This document shows, in pieces, positions 21,904-33,775 of a DNA stretch of 64,000 nt (position 1 is the stretch's first letter; every line of letters begins with the position of its first letter). The stretch lies in the NCBI RefSeq assembly GCF_003286085.1, contig NW_020825401.1, forward strand, positions 310,001 through 374,000, read 5' to 3'. Under the pieces are notes generated by a model. The model made no database searches and was not told where the DNA came from. It saw nothing but the letters and a program-made list of their open reading frames with translations. Origin of the DNA: Drosophila persimilis. Its lineage: Eukaryota; Arthropoda; Insecta; Diptera; Drosophilidae. Both the position numbers and the translations under genes were made by a program.

Positions 21904-22560
21904 TGTAACAGATAACGAAGCAGGAGGCTAGGATCTGAAACGGTAGACGAGGAGATGGAGGGTATGATCAAGATCCATGCACGCGTTGCTGCCGGTCTCA
22001 TGGTTAGTCGGGTAGAGTGGGGATGGGGTAGGGCGAGATCGCGTCACGAGCTCGAGCATTAGGAGCAAAGACAATACAAATAAGTTTCGCGTGCGGTTCA
22101 AGGTTTAGACTGAAGAAATGTACAGAGAAATGACAGTGTAGGGAGATGAGTCAGCGGAACGAATTCGAGCGGGAATTGCTTGCGGTGTCATTGCAACTCG
22201 GTATGCCCACCCTTCCTTGATCGCACCGGTCCAAATAGGCTGAGTAATGGGTAACGATCCCTAAAATAAACGCTCTACTTCTGCTAGGTTACGTCATCTT
22301 GGCGCCACATGATCCTTAATAACGGCAACAATTAACGGGAATTCATTACAAACAGTTTATTCATTAAACTTTCCTACAAGCTCTCATGGCTGCTAAGAGG
22401 GTAGATATATATGTATAAAGGCTACTAAAGTAATAAGGATAATATGTTCAAATAAGCTGCAATTAATATTAATTATATATTTAAAAATATCATGATGAAA
22501 GATCTTATTAGACTAGGGTCAACTAATTATAAAGAGTATATTCAGGAATAATGGTAATTA
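21904..22560 (-). repeat. G1-type LTR end fragment, block 1
   Basis: Starts TGTAACAGATAACG and matches 58460-59116 of the solo LTR. It ends at AATTA, the B2 target site. On the minus strand this is the 3' part of a gypsy LTR. Confidence 0.8.
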
Positions 22561-22998
22561 TGTTTAAACATGAACATATTATCGTCAATACAATGCCACT
22601 TTCGGCCCCTTGCAGAATGTTTAAATATAAATAGATTATTGTACACATAAACTCATGTAACAACACCGATCTCTAAAGAAATAACATAAAGTAGACAAGT
22701 TATGACTGCACTGGTGTAAACAGAGATCTGTAACCCATTAATACGACAACAAAACACAAGTGGAGAAAACACTTAACAAATGCGGTCCTAAAATAAAACT
22801 AATGTAAGCGTGTACTCAAAAAGACACCCTCAGTAAAGTGTATCCTCTGCGTAGGTCTAACGATAATTATAGACTACCAAATTGTACCTCCTACCTCATT
22901 GTCAAATCACATATAAGGCTCTGATTTTAAGAATAAAATTTAGTTTGAATTTACAACTCAACTCGCAAATGTCTAGACTTTTCTTTAAGGTCTTAAAA
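22561..22998 (+). repeat. B2 (roo-like) 5' LTR, block 1
   Basis: 438 bp beginning TGTTTAAACATGAACATA and ending TCTTAAAA, followed by a TTTTGGTCCTTCGAG primer-binding region. Its terminal motif resembles roo LTRs. Matches 28058-28495, 33338-33775 and the 3' LTR at 47738-48176. Confidence 0.8.
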
Positions 22999-23162
22999 TT
23001 TTGGTCCTTCGAGACTCTCCGTTGTTTCCCCCCTGTGGTAAGAGCACGGAGTTAAACCAGCTTCCTTGAGACTGAACAAGTGTCTAGTTCACTGACAGCT
23101 AAAGGTAGCAAAATAAAAAACTTTGATTTCCCTCCTATAGGAAGGAACAGAGTATAAAATAA

Positions 23163-23405
23163 ATTAATGAAACGAGAGTTTCAATTAATAATTTGGAAAA
23201 ATACGAGCTAAACAGGCTGTATTTTTAATAGATAACTGGGTACATCTATTGTGATCGGAGAATACAAAAAAAAAAAAATAAATAAATAAAAATTAATGAA
23301 ACGGAAGTTTCAATTAATAATTTTGAAAAATACGAGCTGGACAGGCTGTATTTTAATAGATAACGAAATATGTATATCTATTGTAATTGAAAAATAAAAA
23401 TTTTT
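23163..23405 (+). repeat. 129-bp leader repeat, two copies
   Basis: ATTAATGAAACG-GAGTTTC... starts at 23163 and again at 23292; each copy includes ACGAGCT-ACAGGCTGTATTT and AATAGATAAC. The same pair is in blocks 2 and 3. It lies in the B2 5' leader. The GAAAC/GTTTC pair inside each copy can form a short hairpin. Confidence 0.7.
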
Positions 23406-23564
23406 CGCGACGGTGGCGTTTTTGAGGCCGGAACATCGAAAGAGAAAAAATAATAATCCGAAACATCGAAAGTGCTTAATGGCTAGAATTGAAAAAAAAG
23501 TGGCAAATAACTGTGACTGTGAAAAATAAATATATAAATGGGTTTGTGTGTGGGCACACTGTGC

Positions 23565-23712
23565 CAGCAACAATAACTGCAACACCAGCAGCAGCGCCAG
23601 CGATATCAGCAGCAGCAACGTAAGCAAAAGCAACACCAGCAGCAGCAACAGCGGTATCAGCAGCAGCGACTTCAGCGGCAGCAGTAACAACAACAGCAGA
23701 AGCAGAATTCAT
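23565..23712 (+). repeat. CAG/CAA-rich tract in the B2 leader
   Basis: An imperfect trinucleotide run of CAGCAGCAACAGC type sits directly upstream of gag. The reverse strand reads as an Ala/Val-rich frame and the forward strand as Ser/Asn-rich; both are low-complexity and I do not call them genes. Blocks 2 and 3 lack about 165 bp just before it (23411-23574). Confidence 0.8.
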
Positions 23713-23780
23713 CAGCTAAGTCTCATATTTCAAATTGTTTCTAAGCCTAATTAAGTAAAAGTAAAAAAAATTAAACTAAG

Positions 23781-25633
23781 ATGTTGTCGGAACAAATAAT
23801 TAAGCTATTAGAGGCTCAAGCAGCGATAGCAAGGGAGATTAAAAAAATTGAAGCTGGTCATTTGACCAGCGATGTAATCCAAAGGTTAGGAGACCTTAAA
23901 AACAAAGTTACAGGCAATAGTTCTGCACTGTTAACATATGGAGTAAAGGACAGTGTATCAAGCAGTTAACACTATCCCATCTAAATTAACATTTGAACTT
24001 AAGATACCATCGATAAGACCTAACCGATATAACCAGACTTAACCGATGTTTAAAAGACCTAGCCGATAAGGGGTTATCGATATGGGAGTCGGTTGTTGGA
24101 AGTAGAAGCAGAAAGTTGAACAAAAAGTCGGAAGAACAGAATCATTAATTGCACATCTTAAATCAAACACTTTGTACTCTTTTTCGATCAAAACATTATT
24201 AATAAACGATACTTTAATATTAATCTTTACATTCATGACTACTATAAGAGACAGCAGTACGAAAAAATGATTAAATATATAGAGGACATACATAAAAAGT
24301 ATGTAGAGTCAAAAAATAATGAAACATTAACGAAAGGGAAGGTAGAAAAAACAAAGTTACAATCAGTGGAGACTGGAACTTTGAAGGAAGACATAGAGCC
24401 CAAAATTGACAATAGCATAGAAAAAGTATCTGAGGAAATCATCAGAATAGTGGAAAACCTGAGGACATATTTAGAGCAAACCATGCAGAGGTTTGATCAG
24501 GCTAGGAAAGTGTAGAATGAGAGAGGAAAAAATTGAGTTCCTCAGTAAAAGACTGAGCTCAAAAATTGAGGAGTATTATCATAGCTATGAAACAAACGAC
24601 AGCTTCGACAACCAGATCGGAGATTTGGAATTTGATATTCAAAACATGTTGAGCAACCTAGAAGTTAGGATGCAAACCATAGCTGAAGAAAACAGCATGG
24701 ATACTAAAGGGGCAACGGTAAAAAAAGAAGATATCGATTTGCCTGATCTTCCGAAAGTGGAAGTACCCACATTCTCGGGCGAAGAAAAAGAGTGGGACGG
24801 CTTTTCACAAATATTTTGTGAATTAATTCATAACAGAGATAGTCTGAGTACATCTCTAAAATTCAATTATTTGAAAATCGCGATAAAGGGTGAGGCACGG
24901 AGTATGGTAGCTCACCTTTTAACTGGGCCGCTGGAGAATTATAATGCCGCTTGGGAATTGCTGACCAAGCGGTATGAAAATAAGCGAAAAATTTTTGCGG
25001 ATCAGCTGAATCGTTTACTAGACTTACGAATGCTAGATCACGATTCAGCGAAACATATTAAATGGTTTTCTGATTCTATAAATGAGTCAATACATTTAAT
25101 TAAATTAAAGTCACATTTAACAGAAGTAGTTGATGTGATTTTCGCGCACATTGTGTTGAAAAAATTCAACAAAGATACCTTACAATTATATGAAAGTCAT
25201 ATAAAAAGGACAAAAGAGATCCAAGCATTGCCAGATGTAATGGAATTTTTAGAACAACGGTACACTTCTCTTTACACGTCGCAGGATAAAGAGTGGAAAC
25301 CGTTGAAAAAAGTTGTGCAATATGGTAAAATAAAAGAAAATTGTCCGTTATGTAAAATGGCAGGACATACCATAATTCACTGCTATAAGTTTAAGGGAAT
25401 GAGTCCGATAGATAGAGTTTATTAAAAAACAGCGCCTTTGCACAAAATGCTGTAGCCATGATATGTATAAGAAATGTTTTTCTGAAATTTTATGTGGGAT
25501 TTGTAAAAAACCTCATCATACGATGCTCCATATTCCCTACGAAAAGAGGGAAAATGTTAACACTTGCTTGACAAAAGAACAAGCGTTCTTAGCCACAGCA
25601 CTTATAAAAGTAAGGGCAAGGAATGGTGGCTAT
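23781..25633 (+). pseudogene. B2 gag, block 1 (BEL/Pao, broken)
   Basis: The ATG at 23781 starts MLSEQIIKLLEAQAA. The frame is interrupted by a 288-bp insertion at 23946-24233, restarts at 24267, and is frameshifted near 24510. It then runs from 24493 to 25425 (capsid: VEVPTFSGEEKEWDGFSQIF, AWELLTKRYENKRKIFADQL). A CCHC-like site CPLCKMAGHTIIHC follows. A 5-bp loss near 25418 shifts the frame again before the second zinc segment (CGICKKPHHTMLH). The gene then ends at the block junction. It cannot make a full protein. Confidence 0.85.
23946..24233. repeat. 288-bp insertion in B2 gag (blocks 1 and 2)
   Basis: Between GGAGTA and CATGAC, block 3 has only the six bases GTCGAT and an open reading frame. 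Blocks 1 and 2 have 288 bp instead, with several short ACCGAT/GCCGAT repeats. It matches 29275-29562. I could not assign it to a family, and it shows no clean target duplication. Confidence 0.7.
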
Positions 25634-25828
25634 GTGTTTCAAAATGAAAAGAGATTTTGGGTTAAACTTTATAATTCGTATAATTAATTCAATTAATTCA
25701 ATTAATTAATTAATTAATTAATAATATAATTCAGCTTAGCGGAAGCCGATTGCTTGCTATTGCCAGATAAAATTTATGCGAGATCGATATGCAACCAATG
25801 CGCAGAGGGGTTAGCATAGAACTAAACT

Positions 25829-26956
25829 ATAGACGACGGCGTTAGATCAAAGTGATTGCCGAAGTGGCGGCAGCAGATCAAAGTAGTTGCCGAAGTGGCG
25901 GCGGCAGAGAGCCCCTTTAGCGGGAGAGCGCAGCAGCTCTGCAGAACGTCAACGTTTTACAACATAGGCGGCACTCTCTGCTCATACAATAATAATGTTA
26001 AAGTTACGGTTATTCATCAGCGGCTGGCCCGAACACAGCTCTCTCTCTCCTCGTGGTATCTGAACAGTACGGACGTACTTATTCAGCTCTCAAAAAAAAA
26101 AAAGTTAAAATCAAATAAAAGTTATCGGGAGCTCAGCACGATCCGCCGGCCTTTCGAAGGCAAGACCCCATCCACACAGAAGAGAAACCAATCCCCGATC
26201 CACTGTGCAGAGGATGGTGAGAATTTTCCGACGATCGCCCCAAAGCGGGCCACTGTAGAGTTGGGAAGCACCACCTAAAGCCCCAACGCCCTCCACCAAA
26301 GCGGGCCATCGTAGAGTTGGGAAGCTCCACCTAAAGCCCCAACGCCATCCACCACCGCGAGCCCATCAGCAGTTCCCGAGCTTCAGCGCCGACAGAGAGC
26401 GGCCCCTCAGCCGTTTCTGAGCTTTAGCGCCGGCAGCAAGCGAGCTCTTCGCCGCCCCAACGCGAGCCGTCGCGATCGAGAGTGGGCCATCCAGCCACCG
26501 GGCCAAGAGCCCTTAATAAAAAGTGACAAGTGATCTTCCTTGCTAATGACAAGGTAAAACCAGACTCGTCCAAATAAAAAGAGACCCTGACCCGAATTTT
26601 TTTTGTCACCGTGCTTCGCCCTAACCTAAAAGTCAGATCATGGCATGGGCCGGTTAAGTGAATTAAAGAATTAATTAAAATTTAGGCCATTGACCCCTTT
26701 GTGCCCGTGAAACGAAACCAGCAGCTTGGAGCTTTTTCCGTGCGCCCACACCTTGGTCTATGTATCAAGACCTACCCCAACGAACATGAATAAACGAATA
26801 AATTTTGAATAAATAATATAAATAGAAATTAAATATGAAATAATTTGATTTATGCACTATATATGCCCAAAAAAGTCCCTAAACAAAAAGAAAAAGAAAA
26901 GAAGATCAAAATAATCCGGTGTTAGCCGTGGTCATGCGTGTCCATGTGTGTGTGCT
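25829..26956 (+). repeat. Repeat R, block 2
   Basis: Copy of 20774-21903 with the same 56-bp double repeat and conserved 140-residue frame (25856-26278). It shares single-base differences with block 3 (for example GAGCTCAGC and CACTGTGCAG) against block 1. Confidence 0.6.
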
Positions 26957-28057
26957 TGTAACAGATAACGAAGCAGGAGGCTAGGATCTGAAACGGTAGA
27001 CGAGCAGATGGAGGGTATGATCAAGATCCATGCACGCGTTGCTGCCGGTCTCATGGTTAGTCGGGTAGAGTGGGGGTGGGGTAGGGAGAGATCGCGTCAC
27101 GAGCTCGAGCATTAGGAGCAAAGACAATACAAATAAGTTTCGCGTGCGGTTCAAGGTTTAGACGGAAGAAATGTACAGAGAAGTGTAGGGAGATGACGGA
27201 CACTATCAATAAAATTATCAGCTCCCGCAAAGGCGATTTGGTTGACACTCCTCATTTATTCGAGACACTGCAGGCAAAAAATAGAATACTGAACACAGAA
27301 ATTCAAAATTTAATACTAACTATAACGCTGGCAAAAGCAAACATAGTAAATCCTACAATTCTCGACCACACCGATCTGAAATCACTTATTGAGAAAGACA
27401 CCACAATAGTAAGCTTAATAGAAGCTTCTAAGATCAAGGTCCTTCAGTCCGAGAACATTATCCACATATTAATAGCCTACCCTAAAGTTGAGTTTAGGTG
27501 CCAAAAGGTCTCCGTCTATCCCGTTTCACACCAACAAACCATTCTGCTGGACACGCTGGCGGAATGCGAAAAGGACACCTTTGCAGTTACTGGATGCACC
27601 GTGACTACGCATAACACCTGACAGTGTAGGGAGATGAGTCAGCGGAACGAATTCGAGCGGGAATTGCTTGCGGTGTCATTGCAACTCGGTATGCCCACCC
27701 TTCCTTGATCGCACCGGTCCAAATAGGCTGAGTAATGGGTAACGATCCCTAAAATAAACGCTCTACTTCTGCTAGGTTACGTCATCTTGGCGCCACATGA
27801 TCCTTAATAACGGCAACAATTAACGGGAATTCATTACCTAACCTACAAACAGTTTATTCATTAAACTTTCCTACAAGCTCTCATGGCTGCTAAGAGGGTA
27901 GATATATATGTATAAAGGCTACTAAAGTAATAAGGATAATATGTTCAAATAAGCTGCAATTAATATTAATTATATATATAAAAATATCATGATGAAAGAT
28001 CTTATTAGACTAGGGTCAACTAATTATAAAGAGTATATTCAGGAATAATGGTAATTA
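26957..28057 (-). repeat. G1-type LTR end fragment with env insertion, block 2
   Basis: TGTAACAG start as in block 1, but interrupted by about 430 bp carrying an env fragment. It ends at AATTA before the B2 LTR. Confidence 0.75.
27193..27621 (+). pseudogene. Errantivirus-type env fragment, block 2
   Basis: A 142-residue open frame with no stop. It looks like an internal piece of the envelope glycoprotein of insect endogenous retroviruses (gypsy-group errantiviruses), with an F-type stem and cysteine-containing region. Both the ATG and the stop appear to come from the flanking LTR sequence. A 14-bp stretch (GTGTAGGGAGATGA) occurs on both sides of the fragment but only once in block 1. It has no signal peptide and no membrane anchor, so it cannot act as an envelope protein. 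Confidence 0.7.
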
Positions 28058-28495
28058 TGTTCAAACATGAACATATTATCGTCAATACAATGCCACTTTC
28101 GGCCCCTTGCAGAATGTTTAAATATAAATAGATTATTGTACACATAAACTCATGTAACAACACCGATCTCTAAAGAAATAACATAAAGTAGACAAGTTAT
28201 GACTGCACTGGTGTAAACAGAGATCTGTAACCCATTAATACGACAACAAAACACAAGTGGAGAAAACACTTAACAAATGCGGTCCTAAAATAAAACTAAT
28301 GTAAGCGTGTACTCAAAAAGACACCCTCAGTAAAGTGTATCCTCTGCGTAGGTCTAACGATAATTATAGACTACCAAATTGTACCTCCTACCTCATTGTC
28401 AAATCACATATAAAGCTCTGATTTTAAGAATAAAATTTAGTTTGAATTTACAACTCAACTCGCAAATGTCTAGACTTTTCTTTAAGGTCTTAAAA
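28058..28495 (+). repeat. B2 5' LTR, block 2
   Basis: Starts TGTTCAAACATGAAC, as in block 3 and the 3' LTR; block 1 has TGTTTAAAC. It is followed by the same primer-binding region. Confidence 0.8.
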
Positions 28496-29109
28496 TTTTG
28501 GTCCTTCGAGACTCTCCGTTGTTTCCCCCCTGTGGTAAGAGCACGGAGTTAAACCAGCTTCCTTGAGACTGAACAAGTGTCTAGTTCACTGACAGCTAAA
28601 GGTAGCAAAATAAAAAACTTTGATTTCCCTCCTATAGGAAGGAACAGAGTATAAAATAAATTAATGAAACGAGAGTTTCAATTAATAATTTGGAAAAATA
28701 CGAGCTAAACAGGCTGTATTTTTAATAGATAACTGGGTACATCTATTGTGATCGGAGAATACAAAAAAAAATAAAAATAAATAAAAATTAATGAAACGGA
28801 AGTTTCAATTAATAATTTTGAAAAATAAGAGCTGGACAGGCTGTATTTTAATAGATAATGAAATATGTATATCTATTGTAATTGAAAAATAAAAATTTTT
28901 CGCGACTGCAACACCAGCAGCAGCGCCAGCGATATCAGCAGCAGCAACGTAAGCAAAAGCAACACCAGCAGCAGCAACAGCGGTATCAGCAGCAGCGACT
29001 TCAGCGGCAGCAGTAACAACAACAGCAGAAGCAGAATTCATCAGCTAAGTCTCATATTTCAAATTGTTTTTAAGCCTAATTAAGTAAAAGTAAAAAAAAT
29101 TAAACTAAG

Positions 29110-30962
29110 ATGTTGTCGGAACAAATAATTAAGCTATTAGAGGCTCAAGCAGCGATAGCAAGGGAGATTAAAAAAATTGAAGCTGGTCATTTGACCAGCG
29201 ATGTAATCCAAAGGTTAGGAGACCTTAAAAACAAAGTTACAGGCAATAGTTCTGCACTGTTAACATATGGAGTAAAGGACAGTGTATCAAGCAGTTAACA
29301 CTATCCCATCTAAATTAACATTTGAACTTAAGATACCATCGATAAGACCTAACCGATATAACCAGACTTAACCGATGTTTAAAAGACCTAGCCGATAAGG
29401 GGTTATCGATATGGGAGTCGGTTGTTGGAAGTAGAAGCAGAAAGTTGAACAAAAAGTCGGAAGAACAGAATCATTAATTGCACATCTTAAATCAAACACT
29501 TTGTACTCTTTTTCGATCAAAACATTATTAATAAACGATACTTTAATATTAATCTTTACATTCATGACTACTATAAGAGACAGCAGTACGAAAAAATGAT
29601 TAAATATATAGAGGACATACATAAAAAGTATGTAGAGTCAAAAAATAATGAAACATTAACGAAAGGGAAGGTAGAAAAAACAAAGTTACAATCAGTGGAG
29701 ACTGGAACTTTGAAGGAAGACATAGAGCCCAAAATTGACAATAGCATAGAAAAAGTATCTGAGGAAATCATCAGAATAGTGGAAAACCTGAGGACATATT
29801 TAGAGCAAACCATGCAGAGGTTTGATCAGGCTAGGAAAGTGTAGAATGAGAGAGGAAAAAATTGAGTTCCTCAGTAAAAGACTGAGCTCAAAAATTGAGG
29901 AGTATTATCATAGCTATGAAACAAACGACAGCTTCGACAACCAGATCGGAGATTTGGAATTTGATATTCAAAACATGTTGAGCAACCTAGAAGTTAGGAT
30001 GCAAACCATAGCTGAAGAAAACAGCATGGATACTAAAGGGGCAACGGTAAAAAAAGAAGATATCGATTTGCCTGATCTTCCGAAAGTGGAAGTACCCACA
30101 TTCTCGGGCGAAGAAAAAGAGTGGGACGGCTTTTCACAAATATTTTGTGAATTAATTCATAACAGAGATAGTCTGAGTACATCTCTAAAATTCAATTATT
30201 TGAAAATCGCGATAAAGGGTGAGGCACGGAGTATGGTAGCTCACCTTTTAACTGGGCCGCTGGAGAATTATAATGCCGCTTGGGAATTGCTGACCAAGCG
30301 GTATGAAAATAAGCGAAAAATTTTTGCGGATCAGCTGAATCGTTTACTAGACTTACGAATGCTAGATCACGATTCAGCGAAACATATTAAATGGTTTTCT
30401 GATTCTATAAATGAGTCAATACATTTAATTAAATTAAAGTCACATTTAACAGAAGTAGTTGATGTGATTTTCGCGCACATTGTGTTGAAAAAATTCAACA
30501 AAGATACCTTACAATTATATGAAAGTCATATAAAAAGGACAAAAGAGATCCAAGCATTGCCAGATGTAATGGAATTTTTAGAACAACGGTACACTTCTCT
30601 TTACACGTCGCAGGATAAAGAGTGGAAACCGTTGAAAAAAGTTGTGCAATATGGTAAAATAAAAGAAAATTGTCCGTTATGTAAAATGGCAGGACATACC
30701 ATAATTCACTGCTATAAGTTTAATGGAATGAGTCCGATAGATAGAGTTTATTAAAAAACAGCGCCTTTGCACAAAATGCTGTAGCCATGATATGTATAAG
30801 AAATGTTTTTCTGAAATTTTATGTGGGATTTGTAAAAAACCTCATCATACGATGCTCCATATTCCCTACGAAAAGAGGGAAAATGTTAACACTTGCTTGA
30901 CAAAAGAACAAGCGTTCTTAGCCACAGCACTTATAAAAGTAAGGGCAAGGAATGGTGGCTAT
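29110..30962 (+). pseudogene. B2 gag, block 2 (broken)
   Basis: The same lesions as block 1 gag: the 288-bp insertion (29275-29562), the frameshift near 29840, and the 5-bp loss near 30747. The capsid and zinc segments are present and nearly identical to block 1. It ends at the block 2/3 junction. Confidence 0.85.
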
Positions 30963-32245
30963 GTGTTTCAAAATGAAAAGAGATTTTGGGTTAAACTTTA
31001 TAATTCGTATTTAATCTTGGTGGCTTAGCGGAAGCCGATTGCTTGCTATTGCCAGATAAAATTTATGCGAGATCGATATGCAACCAATGCGCAGAGGGGT
31101 TAGCATAGAACTAAACTATAGACGACGGCGTTAGATCAAAGTGATTGCCGAAGTGGCGGCAGCAGATCAAAGTAGTTGCCGAAGTGGCGGCGGCAGAGAG
31201 CCCCTTTAGCGGGAGAGCGCAGCAGCTCTGCAGAACGTCAACGTTTTACAACATAGGCGGCACTCTCTGCTCATACAATAATAATGTTAAAGTTACGGTT
31301 ATTCATCAGCGGCTGGCCCGAACACAGCTCTCTCTCTCCTCGTGGTATCTGAACAGTACGGACGTACTTATTCAGCTCTCAAAAAAAAAAAAGTTAAAAT
31401 CAAATAAAAGTTATCGGGAGCTCAGCACGATCCGCCGGCCTTTCGAAGGCAAGACCCCATCCACACAGAAGAGAAACCAATCCCCGATCCACTGTGCAGA
31501 GGATGGTGAGAATTTTCCGACGATCGCCCCAAAGCGGGCCACTGTAGAGTTGGGAAGCACCACCTAAAGCCCCAACGCCCTCCACCAAAGCGGGCCATCG
31601 TAGAGTTGGGAAGCTCCACCTAAAGCCCCAACGCCATCCACCACAGCGAGCCCATCAGCAGTTCCCGAGCTTCAGCGCCGACAGAGAGCGGCCCCTCAGC
31701 CGTTTCTGAGCTTTAGCGCCGGCAGCAAGCGAGCTCTTCGCCGCCCCAACGCGAGCCGTCGCGATCGAGAGTGGGCCATCCAGCCACCGGGCCAAGAGCC
31801 CTTAATAAAAAGTGACAAGTGATCTTCCTTGCTAATGACAAGGTAAAACCAGACTCGTCCAAATAAAAAGAGACCCTGACCCGAATTTTTTTTGTCACCG
31901 TGCTTCGCCCTAACCTAAAAGTCAGATCATGGCATGGGCCGGTTAAGTGAATTAAAGAATTAATTAAAATTTAGGCCATTGACCCCTTTGTGCCCGTGAA
32001 ACGAAACCAGCAGCTTGGAGCTTTTTCCGTGCGCCCACACCTTGGTCTATGTATCAAGACCTACCCCAACGAACATGAATAAACGAATAAATTTTGAATA
32101 AATAATATAAATAGAAATTAAATATGAAATAATTTGATTTATGCACTATATATGCCCAAAAAAGTCCCTAAACAAAAAGAAAAAGAAAAGAAGATCAAAA
32201 TAATCCGGTGTTAGCCGTGGTCATGCGTGTCCATGTGTGTGTGCT
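30963..32245 (+). repeat. Start of block 3: B1 LTR part and repeat R
   Basis: The junction GGTGGCTAT/GTGTTTCAAAATG is the same as at 25633/25634. The B1 LTR part runs to about 31117; repeat R runs to 32245 with its 140-residue frame at 31145-31567. From here the sequence continues as the original, full-length context of B2. Confidence 0.75.
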
Positions 32246-33337
32246 TGTAACAGATAACGAAGCAGGAGGCTAGGATCTGAAACGGTAGACGAGCAGATGG
32301 AGGGTATGATCAAGATCCATGCACGCGTTGCTGCCGGTCTCATGGTTAGTCGGGTAGAGTGGGGGTGGGGTAGGGAGAGATCGCGTCACGAGCTCGAGCA
32401 TTAGGAGCAAAGACAATACAAATAAGTTTCGCGTGCGGTTCAAGGTTTAGACGGAAGAAATGTACAGAGAAGTGTAGGGAGATGACGGACACTATCAATA
32501 AAATTATCAGCTCCCGCAAAGGCGATTTGGTTGACACTCCTCATTTATTCGAGACACTGCTGGCAAGAAATAGAATACTGAACACAGAAATTCAAAATTT
32601 AATACTAACTATAACGCTGGCAAAAGCAAACATAGTAAATCCTACAATTCTCGACCACACCGATCTGAAATCACTTATTGAGAAAGACACCACAATAGTA
32701 AGCTTAATAGAAGCTTCTAAGATCAAGGTCCTTCAGTCCGAGAACATTATCCACATATTAATAGCCTACCCTAAAGTTGAGTTTAGGTGCCAAAAGGTCT
32801 CCGTCTATCCCGTTTCACACCAACAAACCATTCTGCTGGACACGCTGGCGGAATGCGAAAAGGACACCTTTGCAGTTACTGGATGCACCGTGACTACGCA
32901 TAACACCTGACAGTGTAGGGAGATGAGTCAGCGGAACGAATTCGAGCGGGAATTGCTTGCGGTGTCATTGCAACTCGGTATGCCCACCCTTCCTTGATCG
33001 CACCGGTCCAAATAGGCTGAGTAATGGGTAACGATCCCTAAAATAAACGCTCTACTTCTGCTAGGTTACGTCATCTTGGCGCCACATGATCCTTAATAAC
33101 GGCAACAATTAACGGGAATTCATTACAAACAGTTTATTCATTAAACTTTCCTACAAGCTCTCATGGCTGCTAAGAGGGTAGATATATATGTATAAAGGCT
33201 ACTAAAGTAATAAGGATAATATGTTCAAATAAGCTGCAATTAATATTAATTATATATATAAAAATATCATGATGAAAGATCTTATTAGACTAGGGTCAAC
33301 TAATTATAAAGAGTATATTCAGGAATAATGGTAATTA
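32246..33337 (-). repeat. G1 LTR, distal part (block 3)
   Basis: This is the end of the G1 3' LTR that B2 split; its other half is at 48177-49664. It contains the env fragment and ends in AATTA (33333-33337), the left target duplication of B2. Confidence 0.8.
32482..32910 (+). pseudogene. Errantivirus-type env fragment, block 3
   Basis: A copy of 27193-27621 with two amino-acid differences. It has the same ends and the same flanking 14-bp duplication, and is again uninterrupted. It reflects duplication with its block rather than a second insertion. Confidence 0.7.
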
Positions 33338-33775
33338 TGTTCAAACATGAACATATTATCGTCAATACAATGCCACTTTCGGCCCCTTGCAGAATGTTTA
33401 AATATAAATAGATTATTGTACACATAAACTCATGTAACAACACCGATCTCTAAAGAAATAACATAAAGTAGACAAGTTATGACTGCACTGGTGTAAACAG
33501 AGATCTGTAACCCATTAATACGACAACAAAACACAAGTGGAGAAAACACTTAACAAATGCGGTCCTAAAATAAAACTAATGTAAGCGTGTACTCAAAAAG
33601 ACACCCTCAGTAAAGTGTATCCTCTGCGTAGGTCTAACGATAATTATAGACTACCAAATTGTACCTCCTACCTCATTGTCAAATCACATATAAAGCTCTG
33701 ATTTTAAGAATAAAATTTAGTTTGAATTTACAACTCAACTCGCAAATGTCTAGACTTTTCTTTAAGGTCTTAAAA
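33338..33775 (+). repeat. B2 5' LTR (block 3, the original)
   Basis: TGTTCAAACATG to TCTTAAAA. Paired with the 3' LTR at 47738-48176. Confidence 0.85.

Larger units (their letters stand above)
20621..25633 (+). repeat. Tandem block 1 (5013 bp)
   Basis: The block contains, in order, the B1 LTR part, repeat R, the end of a G1-type LTR, and the B2 5' LTR, leader and gag. It ends inside B2 gag at GGTGGCTAT and jumps to GTGTTTCAAAATG inside the B1 LTR. CTAT is shared by both parent sequences, so the joint has about 4 bp of microhomology. Block 1 lacks the env fragment, keeps the full CAG-rich leader, and has the 288-bp gag insertion. Confidence 0.9.
25634..30962 (+). repeat. Tandem block 2 (5329 bp, mosaic)
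   Basis: The same order as block 1, with the env fragment added (27193-27621), the 165-bp leader deletion, and the 288-bp gag insertion. It has a private AT-rich change near 25681-25735 (repeated AATTAATT). Its first part shares substitutions with block 3 and its last part with block 1; the switch lies between about 29069 and 29141. Confidence 0.9.

Noticed and set aside
23476..23712. Minus-strand Ala/Val-rich open frame in the leader
   Set aside because: It is the reverse reading of a CAG/CAA tract. Low complexity, no start context, and the other blocks differ by a deletion within it.
20621..31567. Regularly spaced repeats suggesting a CRISPR-like or satellite array
   Set aside because: The units are about 5 kb and consist of identifiable retrotransposon parts; this is segmental duplication, not short direct repeats with spacers.
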